From contig OX457025.1 of the NCBI GenBank assembly GCA_949752745.1, positions 51,915,098-51,979,097 of the forward strand: a DNA stretch of 64,000 bases. The letters run 5' to 3'. Positions 35,281 through 47,213 of this stretch are shown piece after piece. A model generated the notes under the pieces. That model was not told the origin of the DNA, did no database searches, and saw only the letters and a program-made list of their open reading frames with translations. Within the stretch, counting starts at the first letter, position 1. Each line of letters opens with the position of its first letter. Source of the DNA: Protula sp. h YS-2021 (lineage: Eukaryota > Annelida > Polychaeta > Sabellida > Serpulidae). The position numbers and the translations under genes are program-made.

Positions 35281-35745
35281 TATATGTTACAGGGAATCTG
35301 TGTAATTAGGGATTTCATGAAATCCCTAGGGAATTCGTGTAATGAATAAGCTCATATTGATTATACAACTATTTTGAAAAATTATTAATTCAGGAAGGCT
35401 GTTTAGTGGTTCTTCAAAACTGTGTATCCCTTTTCACATCGAAAGCAATTGGAATTTGTAACATTACCATTCACAATAACAGAATATGGCGTGAAATGTG
35501 ACATAAGTTACATAGGATAAAAAATATCGCTGAATTCAAGTACTGAAGTATCTCATGAATGATAGTTTGGTAATCCAGTGCTTTGAGTATATTAATTCAA
35601 AATCTATTATTTATTTCGGCAAAATACTACATTGCAAACATGAAAATTCACAATAAAAACATCGAAATTGATTGAGCAAGTTATTACACGAATCCACTAG
35701 GGATTTCATGAAATCCCTAATTTCACAGATTCCCTGTAACATATA
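35281..35745. mobile_element. MITE-A copy 2, intact, 465 bp
   Basis: Inverted ends TATATGTTACAGGGAATCTG at both termini, followed inward by the palindrome ATTTCATGAAAT and TTCGTGTAAT; about 65 bp of the ends is inverted. It serves as the intact reference for the interrupted copy at 29858-31581. There is no coding content. Confidence 0.92.
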
Positions 35746-35867
35746 CATCTTTTTCTTTAAAAAGAGCAACATGTCAACATGCTGAGGTTTTCTAGTTGAG
35801 CGGGAAGCAGTGCCTTATTTTGTAACTGGCCACTATCAGTGAAAAAATGAAACTGCAGAAAAAAGCA

Positions 35868-35900
<33 letters not shown>

Positions 35901-36196
35901 AAAATGAAAATACCGCGGTTTTTTTCTTTCGGTTCTTAACCGAACCGACCCGAAAAGCCTCGGTCGGTTTTCGATTATGATGCGAACCGTAACACCTCTG
36001 GTAAATAATAAAATTTATTTTCAGTGCAATAGGCCTAATGATACGCATGTTCCCAGCGTCAATTATGAGGCCTAACAGTTTCTGCAAGACATTCTATTAC
36101 ATGTATTTTTTCTGATATTTCAAGATATATTGATTTACACAAATGTAAATCACTTTTTGAGCGTGTTTTTTATTTATTTATTTATTATTTTTGCAG
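35746..36196. other. Intronic spacer before H2A.Z exon 2
   Basis: Long A-run near 35867-35890 and a block with CCGAACCGACCCG (about 35940-35990), probably repeat debris. The splice acceptor (TTTTTGCAG) of exon 2 ends at 36196. Confidence 0.5.
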
Positions 36197-36274
36197 CCTG
36201 GTGGAAAAGCTGGCAAAGACTCCGGAAAGGCCAAGGCCAAAGCCGTATCGCGGTCAGCACGGGCAGGTCTGCAG
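36197..36274 (+). CDS. Histone H2A.Z, exon 2
   Basis: 26 codons, phase 0 at both ends, between TTTTTGCAG and GTAAAT. It encodes PGGKAGKDSGKAKAKAVS and then RSARAGLQ, the N-terminal tail and start of the histone fold of the H2A.Z variant. H2A.Z replaces H2A in nucleosomes, deposited by SWR1/SRCAP-type remodellers, and marks promoters and regulatory DNA. The acetylatable lysines of the tail are present. SARAGLQ is the form I recall from invertebrate H2Av; vertebrates have SQRAGLQ. Only the initiator residue(s) lie upstream. Confidence 0.97.
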
Positions 36275-36399
36275 GTAAATACTTAAATAACTCGTTCTTA
36301 GGCATCAATTCATGCCGCGTCTGTCAGCAGCGATTTCTCAATAACGAGCAGGGCGATCCCAAACAAATTTTACACACGGGGTGTCTGTGACATACAAAT

Positions 36400-36580
36400 A
36401 ACGCCCATGCATTTTTTTATACCCGGCCGTTTTTTCGACTTTTGGCGATTTTGTTTTGATTTGTTACATAGTAACATAATGTAGAATTGTTTCAAGCTAG
36501 AAGCGTGTCCCATTGACAGACTGTGGCGCTAGGGGAGACATATCCGTTTGTGAGCTTTAGCAAAAACAAAGACTTTCTAC
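36400..36580 (+). mobile_element. 3' end fragment of Helentron-like family 5
   Basis: GGGGAGACATATCCGTTT at about 36533-36550, followed by AGCAAAAACA, matches the 3' terminus of the element at 24121-25084. The upstream part (TTTTGGCGATTTTG) is core-like. The 5' half is missing. Confidence 0.5.
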
Positions 36581-36630
36581 TTTTTAATAAATGTTCCAGA
36601 GGCTTTCTTTTCTTGAAAAGCTAGTTTTTT

Positions 36631-36690
36631 TTAGCCCAGCTTACGGTACACGTAAGCTGGGGTATTCCTATCGGTTTGCGGGTGGCGTCC

Positions 36691-36725
<35 letters not shown>

Positions 36726-39700
36726 CGCTGTAAACTTTGTTTCAAAATGCATCTCCTCCTACAATTTTGATCCGATGTCATTTATTTTTGGTGTGAGGCA
36801 TCCCTAAGGGGTCGTGCATACGGCTTGTGCTTTTCTAGTCGATCGGGTGATTTTTGAATTTTTGGCGAATTTTTAAAGAAAAAAATTAAAAATGTATCTC
36901 TTCCTACATTTTTGACTCGATGTCATTTATTTTTGGCATGAGGCACCCCTAAAGGGTCGTGCATACGGCTTGTGCTTTTTTAGTCGATCGGACAATTTTT
37001 GTATTTTTGGGGATTTTTTTAAGCAAAAATTTTGAAAAAAAAATGCATCTACTCCTACAATTTTGATTCGATGTCATTTATTTTTGGTGCGAGGATTTCC
37101 TCAGCGGTCGTGCATACGGCTTGTGTTTTTTAGTCGATCGGGTGATTTTTGAATTTTTGGGGATTTTTTAAAGAAATTTTAAAATGTATCTCCTCTTACA
37201 TTTTTGACCCAATGTCATTTATTTTTGGTATGAGGCAGCCCTAAAGGGTCATGCATACGGCTTGTGCTTTTTTAGTTTGTATTATTGGGGAATTTTTTAA
37301 GCAAAAATTTCGAAAATAATTCAAAATGCATCTACCCCTACAATTTTGATTCGATGTCATTTATTCTTGGTGTGAGTGCATACGGCTTGTGCTTTTTAGT
37401 CGATCGGGCAATTTTTTTTTTGGTTTGAGGCATCCCTAAGGGGTTGAGAATACGACTTGCGCTTTTTAGTCGATCCGACAATTTCTGTATTTTTTGGGAA
37501 TTTTTTAAGAAAAACTTCAAAATGCATTTCCTCCTACAGTTTTTATCCGATTTCATTTATTTTTGCTATGAGGCATCCTTAGGTAGGTCTCGCATACGGC
37601 TTGTGCTATTTGACTCGACTTGGGAATATTTGATTTCGGGGGGAATTTTAGATGAAAAAACCTCAAAATGCATTTTCTCCTGCAGTTTTGATCAAACATC
37701 ATTTATTTTGTGGCTGAGGCATGCTTAGGGTGTCGTGAATATGGCCTGTCTTTTTCAGTCGATGAGAGAATTTTTGAAGAAAAAAATTCAAAATGCATTT
37801 CCTCTTACAGTTTTTATCAGACTTCATTTATTTTCGATATGAGCCGTCTCTAGGGGGTCATGCATACGGCTTGTGCTTTTTGAGTGAATTGGAAAACTTT
37901 TGAATTTTTTCGAAATTTTTGAAAAAAAAAATTAAATGAATCTCCTCCTACAGCGCATAAACGCAAGTTAAATGAACTTGCACAGTAGTCAGATTTAAAC
38001 ACTGCACATCGACGCAAGTTAAATAAACATTCGCAGTAGTCCAAATTAAGTACTCCGCATCGATGCAAGTTAAATAAACATGCGCATTGGTCCGAAATGT
38101 GAACTGCGCATCGACGGAGGATAAATAAAGATGCGAACTGGCCCAAAATAAGCACCGCGCATCAACGCAGGTTAAATAAACATACGCACTTGTCCGAAAA
38201 AAAAGAACTACGCTTCGACGTAAGTTGAATAGACATGCGCAGTGGTCTGAATTGCGAACCGTGCATCAACGCAGCCTAAAGAAACATGCGCACTGGTCCG
38301 AAATGCGAACCGCACATCGAGGCAAATTAAATAAACATGCGCAGTGGTCCGAAATGCGAACCGCGCATCAACGCAAGTTAAATAAATATGCGCACTGCTC
38401 TGAAATGAGAACCACGCATCAACACAAGTTAAATAAACATGGGCACTGGCCTGAAATGCGAACCGCGCATCGAAGGAAGTTAAATAAACATGCGATCCGG
38501 TCCAAAATAAGCACCTCACAATAACGCAAGTTAAACAAACATGCGCACTTGTCCGAAAAATAGGACCACGCATCGACGCAAGTTGAATAGACATGCGCAG
38601 TGGTCTGAAATGAGAACCGCGCATCAACGCAAGTTAAATAAACATGTGCAGTGGTCCGAAGAAAGAACCATGAATCGACGCAAGTTGAATAGACATAAGA
38701 GTCGGGCATCGACGGGACTTAAATAAACATGCGTTCTGGTCTGAAACGCAAATCGCGCGTCAACGCAAGTTAAATGAACCTGCTCACTTGTCCCAAAATG
38801 CGAACTGCGCATCAACGCAACCTAAAGAAACACGTATACTGGTCCGAAATGCGAACCGGATATCAAAGCAAATTAAATAAACATGCACACTGGTCCGAAT
38901 TGCGAACCGCACATAAGCGTAAGTTAAATAAACATTTGCACCGGTCCAAAATAAGTACCGATCATCAACACAAGTTAAATAAATATGCGCAATGGTCCAA
39001 AATGCGAACCACGCATCAACACAAGTGAAAAAAAAAACATGCGCGCTGGTCCGAAATGCGAACTGCCCATTAACGCAACTTAAATAACATGCGCACTATT
39101 CAAAATAAGAACTGCGCATCAACGCAACTTAAATAAACATGCGCACTGGTCCAGAATAAGAACCGCGCATCAACTCAAGATAAAGAAATATGCGCATTGG
39201 CCTGAAATAAGAACTGCGCATCGACGCACGTTAAATAAACATACGCAGTGGTTCGAAATGCGAACCACGTTCCAACGTAAGTTAAATAAACATTTGCACT
39301 GGTCTAAAATAAGCACCGCGCATCAACGCAAGTTAAATAAACATGCGCACTTCTCCGAAATTCGAACCGCGCATCAACGCAAGTTAAATAAACGTGCGCA
39401 GTGGTTCGAAATACGAACCACGCTGCAACGAAAGTTAAATAAACATTTGCACTGGTCCAAAATAAGCACTGCGCATCAACGCAAGTTAAACAAACATGCG
39501 CACTGGTCCGAAATTCGAACCGCACATTAACGCAAGTTAAATAAACATGCATAATGATCCGAAATTCGAACTGCTCATCAGCGCAAGTTAAATAAACATG
39601 CACACTGGTCCAAAATGCAAACAGCGCACCAACGCAAGTTAAATAAACATAGGCAGACGTCCAAAATAAGCACCGTGCATCAACGCAAGTTAAATAAACA

Positions 39701-40390
39701 TGCAAACTGGTCCGAAATGCGAACCGCGCATCAAGGCAACCTATGGAAACTTGCGCACTTGTCCGAAATAAGTACCTCTCATCAACGCAAGTACAATAAA
39801 CATGCGTATTGATCCGAAATACGAACCGCCCATCAACACAATGTAAATAAAGATGCGCATTGATCCGAAATAAGAACCGCACATCAACACAAGGTAAATA
39901 AACGTGCGCACTGATCCGAAATAAGAACCGCACATTCACAAAAGGTAAAAAAAACATGGGGTTCGTCAGAAATGCGAACCGCACATCAACGCAAGTTAAA
40001 TAAACATGTGCACTGTTCCAAAATGAGAGCCGCGCATCTACGCAAAATTAAATAAACATGCGCACTTGTCTGAATAAGAACCGCGCATCAAGGCAAGTTA
40101 CATAAATATGCGCACTGGTCCGAAATGCGAGCGTTGTTTGAAGGTATCTATGGCAGACTATCCAGTCTACCAGAGATACAAAAAATCTGTTTGCCATTTT
40201 TCTGGGAAACAAATCTTTGTATGCATTAATCTGTCTATGTTCTGGTCCGGTGCTAAATTAATTATTGGGCTAGCTCTTTGCCGTCTCATCTTTTGAAGCC
40301 CAATTTTTCAGGAAAATTCCCTTGCTCATGCACGCTGGAATTGGTGTTATTGCTTTTCGTAAGCTGGGACTTTGTCCTTGGACAAACTTG
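36631..40390 (+). mobile_element. Helentron-like element, family 2, copy A (in H2A.Z intron 2)
   Basis: 5' end TTAGCCCAGCTTACG with an internal hairpin. 3' end CGTAAGCTGGGACT followed by the hairpin TTTGTCCTTGGACAAA and CTTG. Order inside: (TTAG)n microsatellite (about 36692-36725), then about nine core units of about 145 bp (CATACGGCTTGTGCTTTTTA, TAGTCGATCGG, GATGTCATTTATTTTTGG) to about 37930, then the 51-bp minisatellite, then a unique 3' segment. Copy B at 51438-55745 has the same order and nearly the same sequence. Helentron-type mechanism is inferred from the ends. There is no replicase or helicase. Confidence 0.85.
37950..40120. repeat. 51-bp minisatellite array A (~42 units)
   Basis: The unit contains AAATAAACATGCGCACTGGT and CGAAATGCGAACC, GCGCATCAACGCAAGTT. 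Since 51 is 3 x 17, frames stay open on both strands. The + strand gives 17-residue repeats like WSEMRTAHQRKLNKHAH; the minus strand gives FRTSAHVYLTCVDARFA, including a 226-codon frame at 39304-39984. Stops interrupt often in other frames. I regard these frames as a by-product of unit length. Confidence 0.92.
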
Positions 40391-40844
40391 TTGTTTTGTT
40401 TTGTTTTGTTTTTTTTTTTTGGCGATCCAAAAAAATGGCTAAATGGGGGGCATTTTAAAATTGTTTTTTGGGTCAGTTTTCTAAATGCTTCTACTCCCAC
40501 GATTTGGATCTCATTCCTTTCAAATTTTGTACGGATGGTTAGTGGGTAGGCCTCTCTTTGATCGAATTGTCTTCAAATTTATCATAAATCACCAGGCAGT
40601 CCTCTTGAACAGTTACTTTTCTGACGATCCGCTAAAAATTATCTAAATGGGGAGGGGGGGGGGAGCTTTTTAAAAACATTTAGTAGCCAGTTTTCAAAAT
40701 GCTTCTTCTCACAATTTTCACCATATTCCTTTAAACATTCATACGAACTTTCAACAACTGGGGTAACAATGTGACAACCACTTTTTGGCGACCATTGTGA
40801 TTTTTCCTAGATCTCGGCTGGTCAAGTGTCCCTTGATATTCTTG
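40391..40844 (+). mobile_element. Helentron-like family 4, 3' part of copy A
   Basis: Two decayed core units (GGCGATCCAAAAAAATGG, CCCACGATTTGGATCTCATT) followed by the family-4 3' end TCTCGGCTGGTC...GTGTCCCTTGATATTCTTG (to about 40844). The family-2 element A appears inserted in it. The 5' portion before 36631 is only weakly recognisable. Confidence 0.6.
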
Positions 40845-41745
40845 TTGGTTTTATGTTCAACAATTATGGTTCTGCCTCCCATAAAAGATGTGGTTTGTGT
40901 TGTCACCAACGAAGCAAGAGGTTGTGAATTCAAGTCCAGCCAGGAATCAATTTAGTTTTTGTGTTTTACTTGCACATTATATCTTTATTGTTGCTTAAGC
41001 TGCCTATTAATGTTTAATAAGTATTAATGGAGTTGTAGTATTTTATGGGTTCTGAAAAAACTGACCAAATAAAAGGATAACTGAGTAACACAAAAAATGC
41101 TGTTTGTCCTGACCAGTTACTTTTAATAACAGTGCTTCCCATGAACCTACCAAATCTAAATTTTGCTGAAATTCGTCGTTTTCCCCTTTCACTTTTTGTT
41201 GTACGGCTGGGCACAGTGTTTTAGCAATTAAAATTAAAAGTTTCAAGTATGAATATACCAAAGGTGAGGTTACTGAATACCGTGGTTTCATTAAGCAAAA
41301 GAAACTCCATTGTTTAAATGCGACTACTTAAAAGCAGTTATTTAATTAAATTAAAACCATTTTCGTTATTTTTCTTTTGTTTTGTTTTATTGTTTTTTTT
41401 TTTTGTTTTTTTTTTTGGGGGGGGGGGGTGGCGGACTGACGGGGGGAGGAGGGGGGTTTGATTTGTGTAAACGGTAGATTAACCGTCCTCTCGACCATCT
41501 GTAGTTATTGGTTTATTTACTTATTTAATTTTTAAAGGAAATTTAATTGAGTTGCTTATATAAGTACTTTAGCTGTAGCTGGTTACTTGCTAAGTGACTG
41601 AAGTGAACTAACCTACTCGGAAAGTACCTCAGTTGAACTGAAGTATTTTTCAAGTGAACTATTGTGTTACGGTGTGATGCGGTTTTTGTGCAGCGTCTTT
41701 GCTTTTGCTACTGGGCATCATGTTCACGGACATTCTTCTTTACAG
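40845..41745. other. H2A.Z intron 2 remainder, no exon
   Basis: T-rich and G-rich tracts (G12 at 41417-41428). The branch/acceptor region of exon 3 ends in CTTTACAG at 41745. The open frame at 41662-42018 includes exon 3 but reads it partly in another frame. Confidence 0.5.
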
Positions 41746-41859
41746 TTTCCTGTTGGGCGTATTCACAGACATTTGAAAACTAGAACGACGAGCCATGGTC
41801 GCGTTGGTGCCACCGCTGCCGTGTACACTGCGGCAATTCTGGAATATCTAACAGCCGAG
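41746..41859 (+). CDS. Histone H2A.Z, exon 3
   Basis: 38 codons, phase 0 at both ends, after CTTTACAG and before GTTAGC. It encodes [20 protein letters not shown] and then [18 protein letters not shown], which is alpha-1, loop 1 ([10 protein letters not shown]2A.Z-specific) and most of alpha-2 of the histone fold. One substitution is noteworthy: VYTAAILEY where most animals have VYSAAILEY. Otherwise the match to H2A.Z is essentially complete. Confidence 0.98.
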
Positions 41860-42339
41860 GTTAGCGCAATCTACTGTTGTATTAGAAGTGTTGCATATGA
41901 GCCCATCTTGTATTTTACGGGCTGCCTTTTTGGCATTCTGCAAACATGTTGTGCCCTCACATATTACTACATCAGAGTAGTGAAACTTCGAATCACGCAA
42001 AAAACGATGAATGCCTAAGCGAAATAATCGGTTTTCATACTGTTCGGCTGCTACAGGGTTTCTCAAAACTGAGAAAAATATATTCTGTACATGTTAAGTT
42101 GCATCACTCAACTCTGTTCGGTCTGTCAGTAACTTTGGCCATTGCGGTGGGGTAGGGATGATAAAACATTGCTGGGTAAGTCATCAAATGGTAGAATCCT
42201 TTTTTTTTTTTTTAATTTAAAAGAAAGCAGTGTATCATACTGTTTTGACTTTGAACTTTATTCGGAAATCTGTTTTATTAAACTTCAAAATTTTAACTTT
42301 TTACATTTTAATTATTTTAAATACTGGGCGTTTGCTTAG

Positions 42340-42469
42340 GTTCTGGAGTTGGCAGGTAATGCCTCAAAGGATTTGAAAGTGAAGCGCATCACGCCGCGCC
42401 ATTTGCAGCTGGCAATCCGAGGAGACGAAGAACTGGACAGCTTGATAAAGGCTACCATTGCTGGCGGTG
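42340..42469 (+). CDS. Histone H2A.Z, exon 4
   Basis: 43 codons plus one base, after TTTGCTTAG and before GTAAGT. It encodes [20 protein letters not shown] and then [23 protein letters not shown], i.e. the end of alpha-2, alpha-3 and the acidic-patch residues DEELD characteristic of H2A.Z. The codon split by the next intron gives Gly. Confidence 0.98.
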
Positions 42470-42964
42470 GTAAGTGAACCAATCTGAGAAGTAAACAATC
42501 TGATCTGAATCGGCAAGGAGTGGCAGTGTTCTTGACCGTCTGTCCGCGCGTCTCGTTACAGTTGGTTTTTATGAAACTGAGTGTATTACGAACGATTTGA
42601 GCTTATTTTCGGCCTATTTGGCTTAAATAGCCTTGTATAAGTTGTGCCTCATTGACTTGAACTTCATAAAATAGAAAGTCAGTATGGAAAAAAAGTCAAA
42701 ATGGGAAACCCGGAAGGCGTCTGAAAACGGTTAGAGATTTCACTCATTCTGCGCTCCTTTAGGAGTGAGAAACGTTACATAAGAGCAGCCTGTGGTCCAT
42801 TTCTTCGATATCAAGATCGAAAGTGGCCCGTTGTCTCGGGGCTAGTGCACGAAACAATGTACAAGAACGAATCACACTTTCCGTTGAAATCTATTTCGTT
42901 TCTGGTGTTTGTGAACAAAAAAATGCCTTGCCAAAGAGACCGACTTTTCCTTTTACTGAAATAA

Positions 42965-43417
42965 CAGGGCTTTATGTTAACTTTTTTCGGCACCTCCCCG
43001 GTGGGGTAAGTGAATTTTAAATCTACCTGCCCACCAGCACTCTTACCTGTCCCACCTTTTGTCTCTTCTGTTGGACTTTTTAAGTTTTAACTTTGACAAT
43101 TTTACATATTATTCTTCAATTATTGTACCACAAGTGACGCGACGCTATATTTGGCGCGTGTCCAGGCACAGTCCAGCACCCACATAGAAACTGGCAACGT
43201 GCCAGTGGCTAGTCTGTAGGTCAGGTGCAGCTAGCGGACACCGATCAGTAACTACAGTCGCCTACTTGACAAGTATGTTGTAAAGGTATTACAACACGCC
43301 ACGTCCCCCCGAACGGATCTACCTGCCAGGTGGGGCAGCTAACCGGGCGAGTCTACCTGCCCCACCATGTTTTTCACCTGCCCTGGCAGGTGGGGCAGGC
43401 GTTAATGTCAAGCCCTG
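42965..43417. mobile_element. hAT-like MITE in H2A.Z intron 4
   Basis: Ends CAGGGCTTTATGTTAAC and, inverted, CAGGGCTTGACATTAAC, followed inward by Pro-like CACCTGCCC/GGTGGGGCAGG palindromes. Flanks share AATAA, a possible partial target duplication. There is no coding content. Confidence 0.75.
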
Positions 43418-44375
43418 AATAAGAGAATAATTGAGCGACACTTTGTCAACTATTGATAAAAATTCACATATATTACATCTGGACTGGGAGCTCTCAAGCT
43501 ATAAAACCTGGTTTGGAAATTTAAAAAAAGCATTTTGAAACATTTATACTGATCTCACCACGTTAAAGGCATAACAAAGACCAAATAAAATGGCGATGGC
43601 AAGGGGACAGTGATGACGTGAATATGTGTTAATGGTTATGCGTAAATTAAATGTGTTATCTGTGTAAAATTTCACATTGGCGGTGATTTCACGCTAGACT
43701 GGTTAGGGTATGTAGGCATCAATAATCAGACTTAATTCGGTTGTGTATTTTGGTGTGCTTTTTCGCAACACGATAGTGTAAATAGTGCCCCTTGGCGTCA
43801 CCATAAACAAAAGGAACTGGCCAAGCCACCTATGCATCTTATTACACTTTAATAAATTGGTTCGATTCAGTGAAGTATTCCCATGTGATTCCTTCTTTTA
43901 TCTCAACGAGACGGTTAGAGCTGGGACGATCGAATTTGACAGAGACCTACTGTCACATGTCAAGTTGGTGCACCGCATTTTTTAAAGAAATTCATCAGTA
44001 TTTATTATGCAAAATGAATATTGAAATTTTTTTCTTTGAATCCATTATAAGACAGGCGAACGCTATGCTACAGCTAGCAGTGCAAGCTGTTGATCTCTCC
44101 ACTACCTACAGAGAGTGAGCAAATATTGCGCGTAATTGCTGTACCCTTGCGGTTAGGCTCAACAGCAGTTGCGGGAGGGGGGGGGGGGGGGTGCTTGTCT
44201 CTCGCGTTTCCGGGATGCTCAGTTCTCCACATTATAAATGCCATTTTTGGTTTCTGTCGCTCGCTGTTAAAATTAAACAACACACGGAGAAATATGTGTC
44301 CATTTCTTACAAAATTGTTACCATATACAGTACTGTAACGTCACATTAATGTTTATGTCGTTATTATAATTCATT

Positions 44376-45314
44376 CCCAGTAAACATGTTAATGTTTCAT
44401 CGACGTCGGGTTTTTGATGATCACGGAAACGCCAGTATGGCAAAAATAGCGCCCGCGGGACATAGGACACCGGTCATATGTCCACCAGCGAAATGAAAAA
44501 CCGACCATTTCACCACTGGGACCTTTTTCCTGATTTTATTTTTTCATCTTGGTTTGTGGGGAGGGGGGTGGAATTTGCAACCAAATTTTTCACAGAGGTG
44601 ATCTTTTTCTGTACACCTTCATGATGTCTACCTACCGATTTATTTACACGTCGGGAGAGTGACATATAGAGATAGCGACAATATTAATCACACCACCGTC
44701 TAGACAGTGATAATCATAACGAATGGTTGTTATCGTTCCGTCAAAGCTACATTTGGGTCACTGGGTCACACAGGATGTGTCTCAAGTCGATTTTCAAATG
44801 CAGGCAGTAAAAGCCGATGCGCTTCTGAATATTTAAATTTCCTGTCAGCATTAAACCGACTGTTTTTTTTTTTTTTTTTTTTTTGGTTCTGACCCGGGCA
44901 TTTGTGCGACATCTGTTTTTCGACGTCTAGATAAATCGTCGATTTTCCGAAATGTATTCAGCGGTGCGTCAGAGATGTTAATTGATCTTCAGAAGAAGTT
45001 GAATTTTCAGCAACGAAAATAAACGTCACGTCTGAAGAGCAGTTTTTTGCAAACGTGTGTTCAATGGATGTTAAAGGCGTTGATTTTGCGTTGATCTGTG
45101 ATCATGATCACAGCCAAATTAAAACCAGATTTAATGTTGCGGAAATGGATTTTTGAGAGCAAAATGAACGTCTACACACCGTTGCTTGTTCAACGTTGTG
45201 TTATAGATGTTGATCTATGGTCGCCACAAATCAAAATCATTTACAACCAGAATCAATGTTGGGATTTGGCCTGGTTCTGACGCAACCTCAAATCGACGTC
45301 AGAATGTTACTGGG
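44376..45314. mobile_element. MITE with CCCAGTAA ends in H2A.Z intron 4
   Basis: Left end CCCAGTAAACATGTTAATG and right end ATGTTACTGGG, each with GACGTCG-type motifs close by. The interior is rich in small palindromes (TGATCATGATCA, CGTTGnnnnCAACG types) and has a G15 (44177-44191) just outside and a T-run near 44862-44884 inside. This is a common style of dispersed element in animals. Confidence 0.6.
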
Positions 45315-45694
45315 ATATAACATGCAGTGTTGCCACATCATCCTTTTTTTTTTCTTTAAGGATTATCCGTTTTTTTTTTTTTTTAAAAAGCCCGATTTTA
45401 TCCTTTTTTATCCTTAAATACTTTTTTATACTTTTAAAAATTTTCATCCTTTTTTGATACTTTTTTATATTTGTCTAATAAATTGAAAAAAAGCTTAGGA
45501 AACACAACGAAGCTGTTTTCGTGTTTTCCAAGGATTCATTAACAAAATGATGGGGAAAAAATCGAGACAGCCCTTTTGGTAATATTCAGGACAATTTAGA
45601 AGTACACTCACGTGTGCAAATCTTTTTAATCGATGTGAAAACGAGCATTTCAGTAAGTAATAATTACCAAAAAAAAAAAAAAAATGATACAATA

Positions 45695-45992
45695 CAGGGG
45701 TACATATAAGGATTCTTTTTACCTTTTCGCCAGTTTGGCGAAGGACGTTCAGCTCACCTTCGCCAAATTAACTCTCTTACTAAAACTGTAACTTAACTTG
45801 TTTATTGCATCTAATCTATACATGTTCTCAACTATATTGTCCAGTTTATGTCTTTATAGAGCTACATCGGTAGCTACTCAGCCCTGACCGATTTGTAGCT
45901 TTCATCTAAAGCGTTAAACTTTTCATCAAGCTTGATTGTGAAAAAATTCACCTTCGCCATGGCGAAATGCGAAGGTCTTATGTGCACCCCTG
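45695..45992. mobile_element. hAT-like MITE, 298 bp, in H2A.Z intron 4
   Basis: Ends CAGGGGTACATATAAG and inverted CAGGGGTGCACATAAG. Inward are inverted ACCTTCGCC/GGCGAAGGT blocks. The flanks share ACAATA. It appears inserted in a T-rich repeat (TTATCCTTTTTTA phrases at 45340-45470 and 46035-46050). Confidence 0.8.
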
Positions 45993-46545
45993 ACAATATG
46001 TTTAATGTTTTCTCGATTTTCAGCAAAATATGAATAATCCTTTTTTTCATACTTTTTGTAATTTTCGCACTTGGTAGCGAAAACGGTCCAGTTGAAATAG
46101 GTGTCGTAGGCGCAATCAACAGTAGAATTTGCAGCACAGAACGAAATTAATGTTGGGGATTTGTAAAATATTTAATAGTAGAATTTAAATTTCACAAATT
46201 GTCCGCCATATTTTGATAGAATCACAATACCAGTACGTGTTTTGTTGCTGTGACGCCACCTGGTCATCGTCACTTCACGGTCTTGTTTTTCTCTATCTCT
46301 GTGCCTATCTGTGTCTGCCCTACCCTCCCGTCCCCTGCGCTCCCCTCCCGTGCCGTCGCGTCCCCTCCCCTCTCCATGTTATTAGATCTTTGTTGAAAAT
46401 TTATTCACGTGTCCATGAAAAAGATATTTGTTGAAAATTTATTCACGTGTCAATGAAAAAGATCGAAAGAAATAAGCTATTTTAAGAATAATTTTTAGAT
46501 ATGCATTGAAAACATTAGTTTTCACTAATGCTTGTATGTCAACAG

Positions 46546-46607
46546 GTGTCATTCCGCACATCCACAAGTCTTTGATTGGCAAGAAGGGAATTCAGAAGGT
46601 ACCGTAA
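46546..46607 (+). CDS. Histone H2A.Z, exon 5 (C-terminus)
   Basis: Begins after GTCAACAG with two bases completing Gly, then VIPHIHKSLIGKKGIQKVP and TAA (46605-46607). Exons 2-5 give 127 residues; with Met the protein is 128, as in human H2A.Z. The tail GIQKVP differs from the vertebrate GQQKTV, and there is no long Drosophila H2Av-type SQ tail. No replication-type histone 3' stem-loop follows, as expected for a replacement histone with polyadenylated mRNA. No AATAAA is seen in the next 350 bp; CATAAA near 46886 is a possible variant signal. Confidence 0.97.
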
Positions 46608-46987
46608 GGAGGCACACTGACAGCACGCGGCACCTAATCCGCGACACGACACGTTGTTAAGCACTTTCGTTCACGATGACTCCCTGTTTGTTCGTTTGTC
46701 TACGTGTACTGATGACAAGAGATTTGTTTTCTATTGTTCTGGGTTACAAACTCACAAGGCAGCATGCTAGGTAGTTTTTTATGCAAGATGCGAGCGGACA
46801 TTTTGGATTTCGCTAGATAACTCTGTGGTTGTGGAGGATGGTGGGGGGGGGGGGGGTGAGCAGGGGAGGGGGGTGTGTAAATCATCATAAAGAAGTGTTA
46901 CAAGAAGTTAAGTGTTACAAAACAAGTACTGTGTGTGACGGGGAGGTGGGGGGAGGGGGATCAAGTTTATGCTAGCAATTGTATTTA
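46608..46987 (+). other. H2A.Z 3' UTR and flank
   Basis: Follows the stop codon. It contains a G14 tract (46843-46856) and other G-rich sequence, and no canonical poly(A) signal. The end of the transcript cannot be placed. Confidence 0.5.
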
Positions 46988-47134
46988 CAGTTGAAACCGG
47001 TTAATTGCAAGCCAGTTTTCCCAAGAATATTATGCCTGTGGCCGATTTATGCTATTTTCTGGTGTATTTTATTTGAAAAAAAAACTAACAGTAATGGACA
47101 GTAACTGGAGAATGCGATTAATCGATTTCGTCCT
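46988..47134. mobile_element. Small pogo/Tigger-type MITE
   Basis: TA then CAGTTGAAACCGGTTAATTG on the left; the right end GAATGCGATTAATCGATTTC-GTC is the complement of the same TIR type as 32629-33470. It is about 147 bp long, a deletion derivative. Confidence 0.7.
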
Positions 47135-47213
47135 TTGTGCCTTTGTTTACAATACCTCAGTAGTATATTGTGTCGTGTAGTGGCTTGTCAACTCGGATTT
47201 CGCTCAAAACTTT

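Noticed and set aside
36130..36390. 86-codon + strand ORF as a small membrane protein
   Set aside because: It is a frame-shifted reading of H2A.Z exon 2 and its flanks.
39304..39984. 226-codon minus-strand ORF as a real gene
   Set aside because: It lies entirely in the 51-bp minisatellite; the 17-residue period and equally open opposite strand explain it.
40905..40950. GTTGTGAATTCAAGTCCAGCC as a tRNA T-arm
   Set aside because: No acceptor stem or anticodon arm around it.
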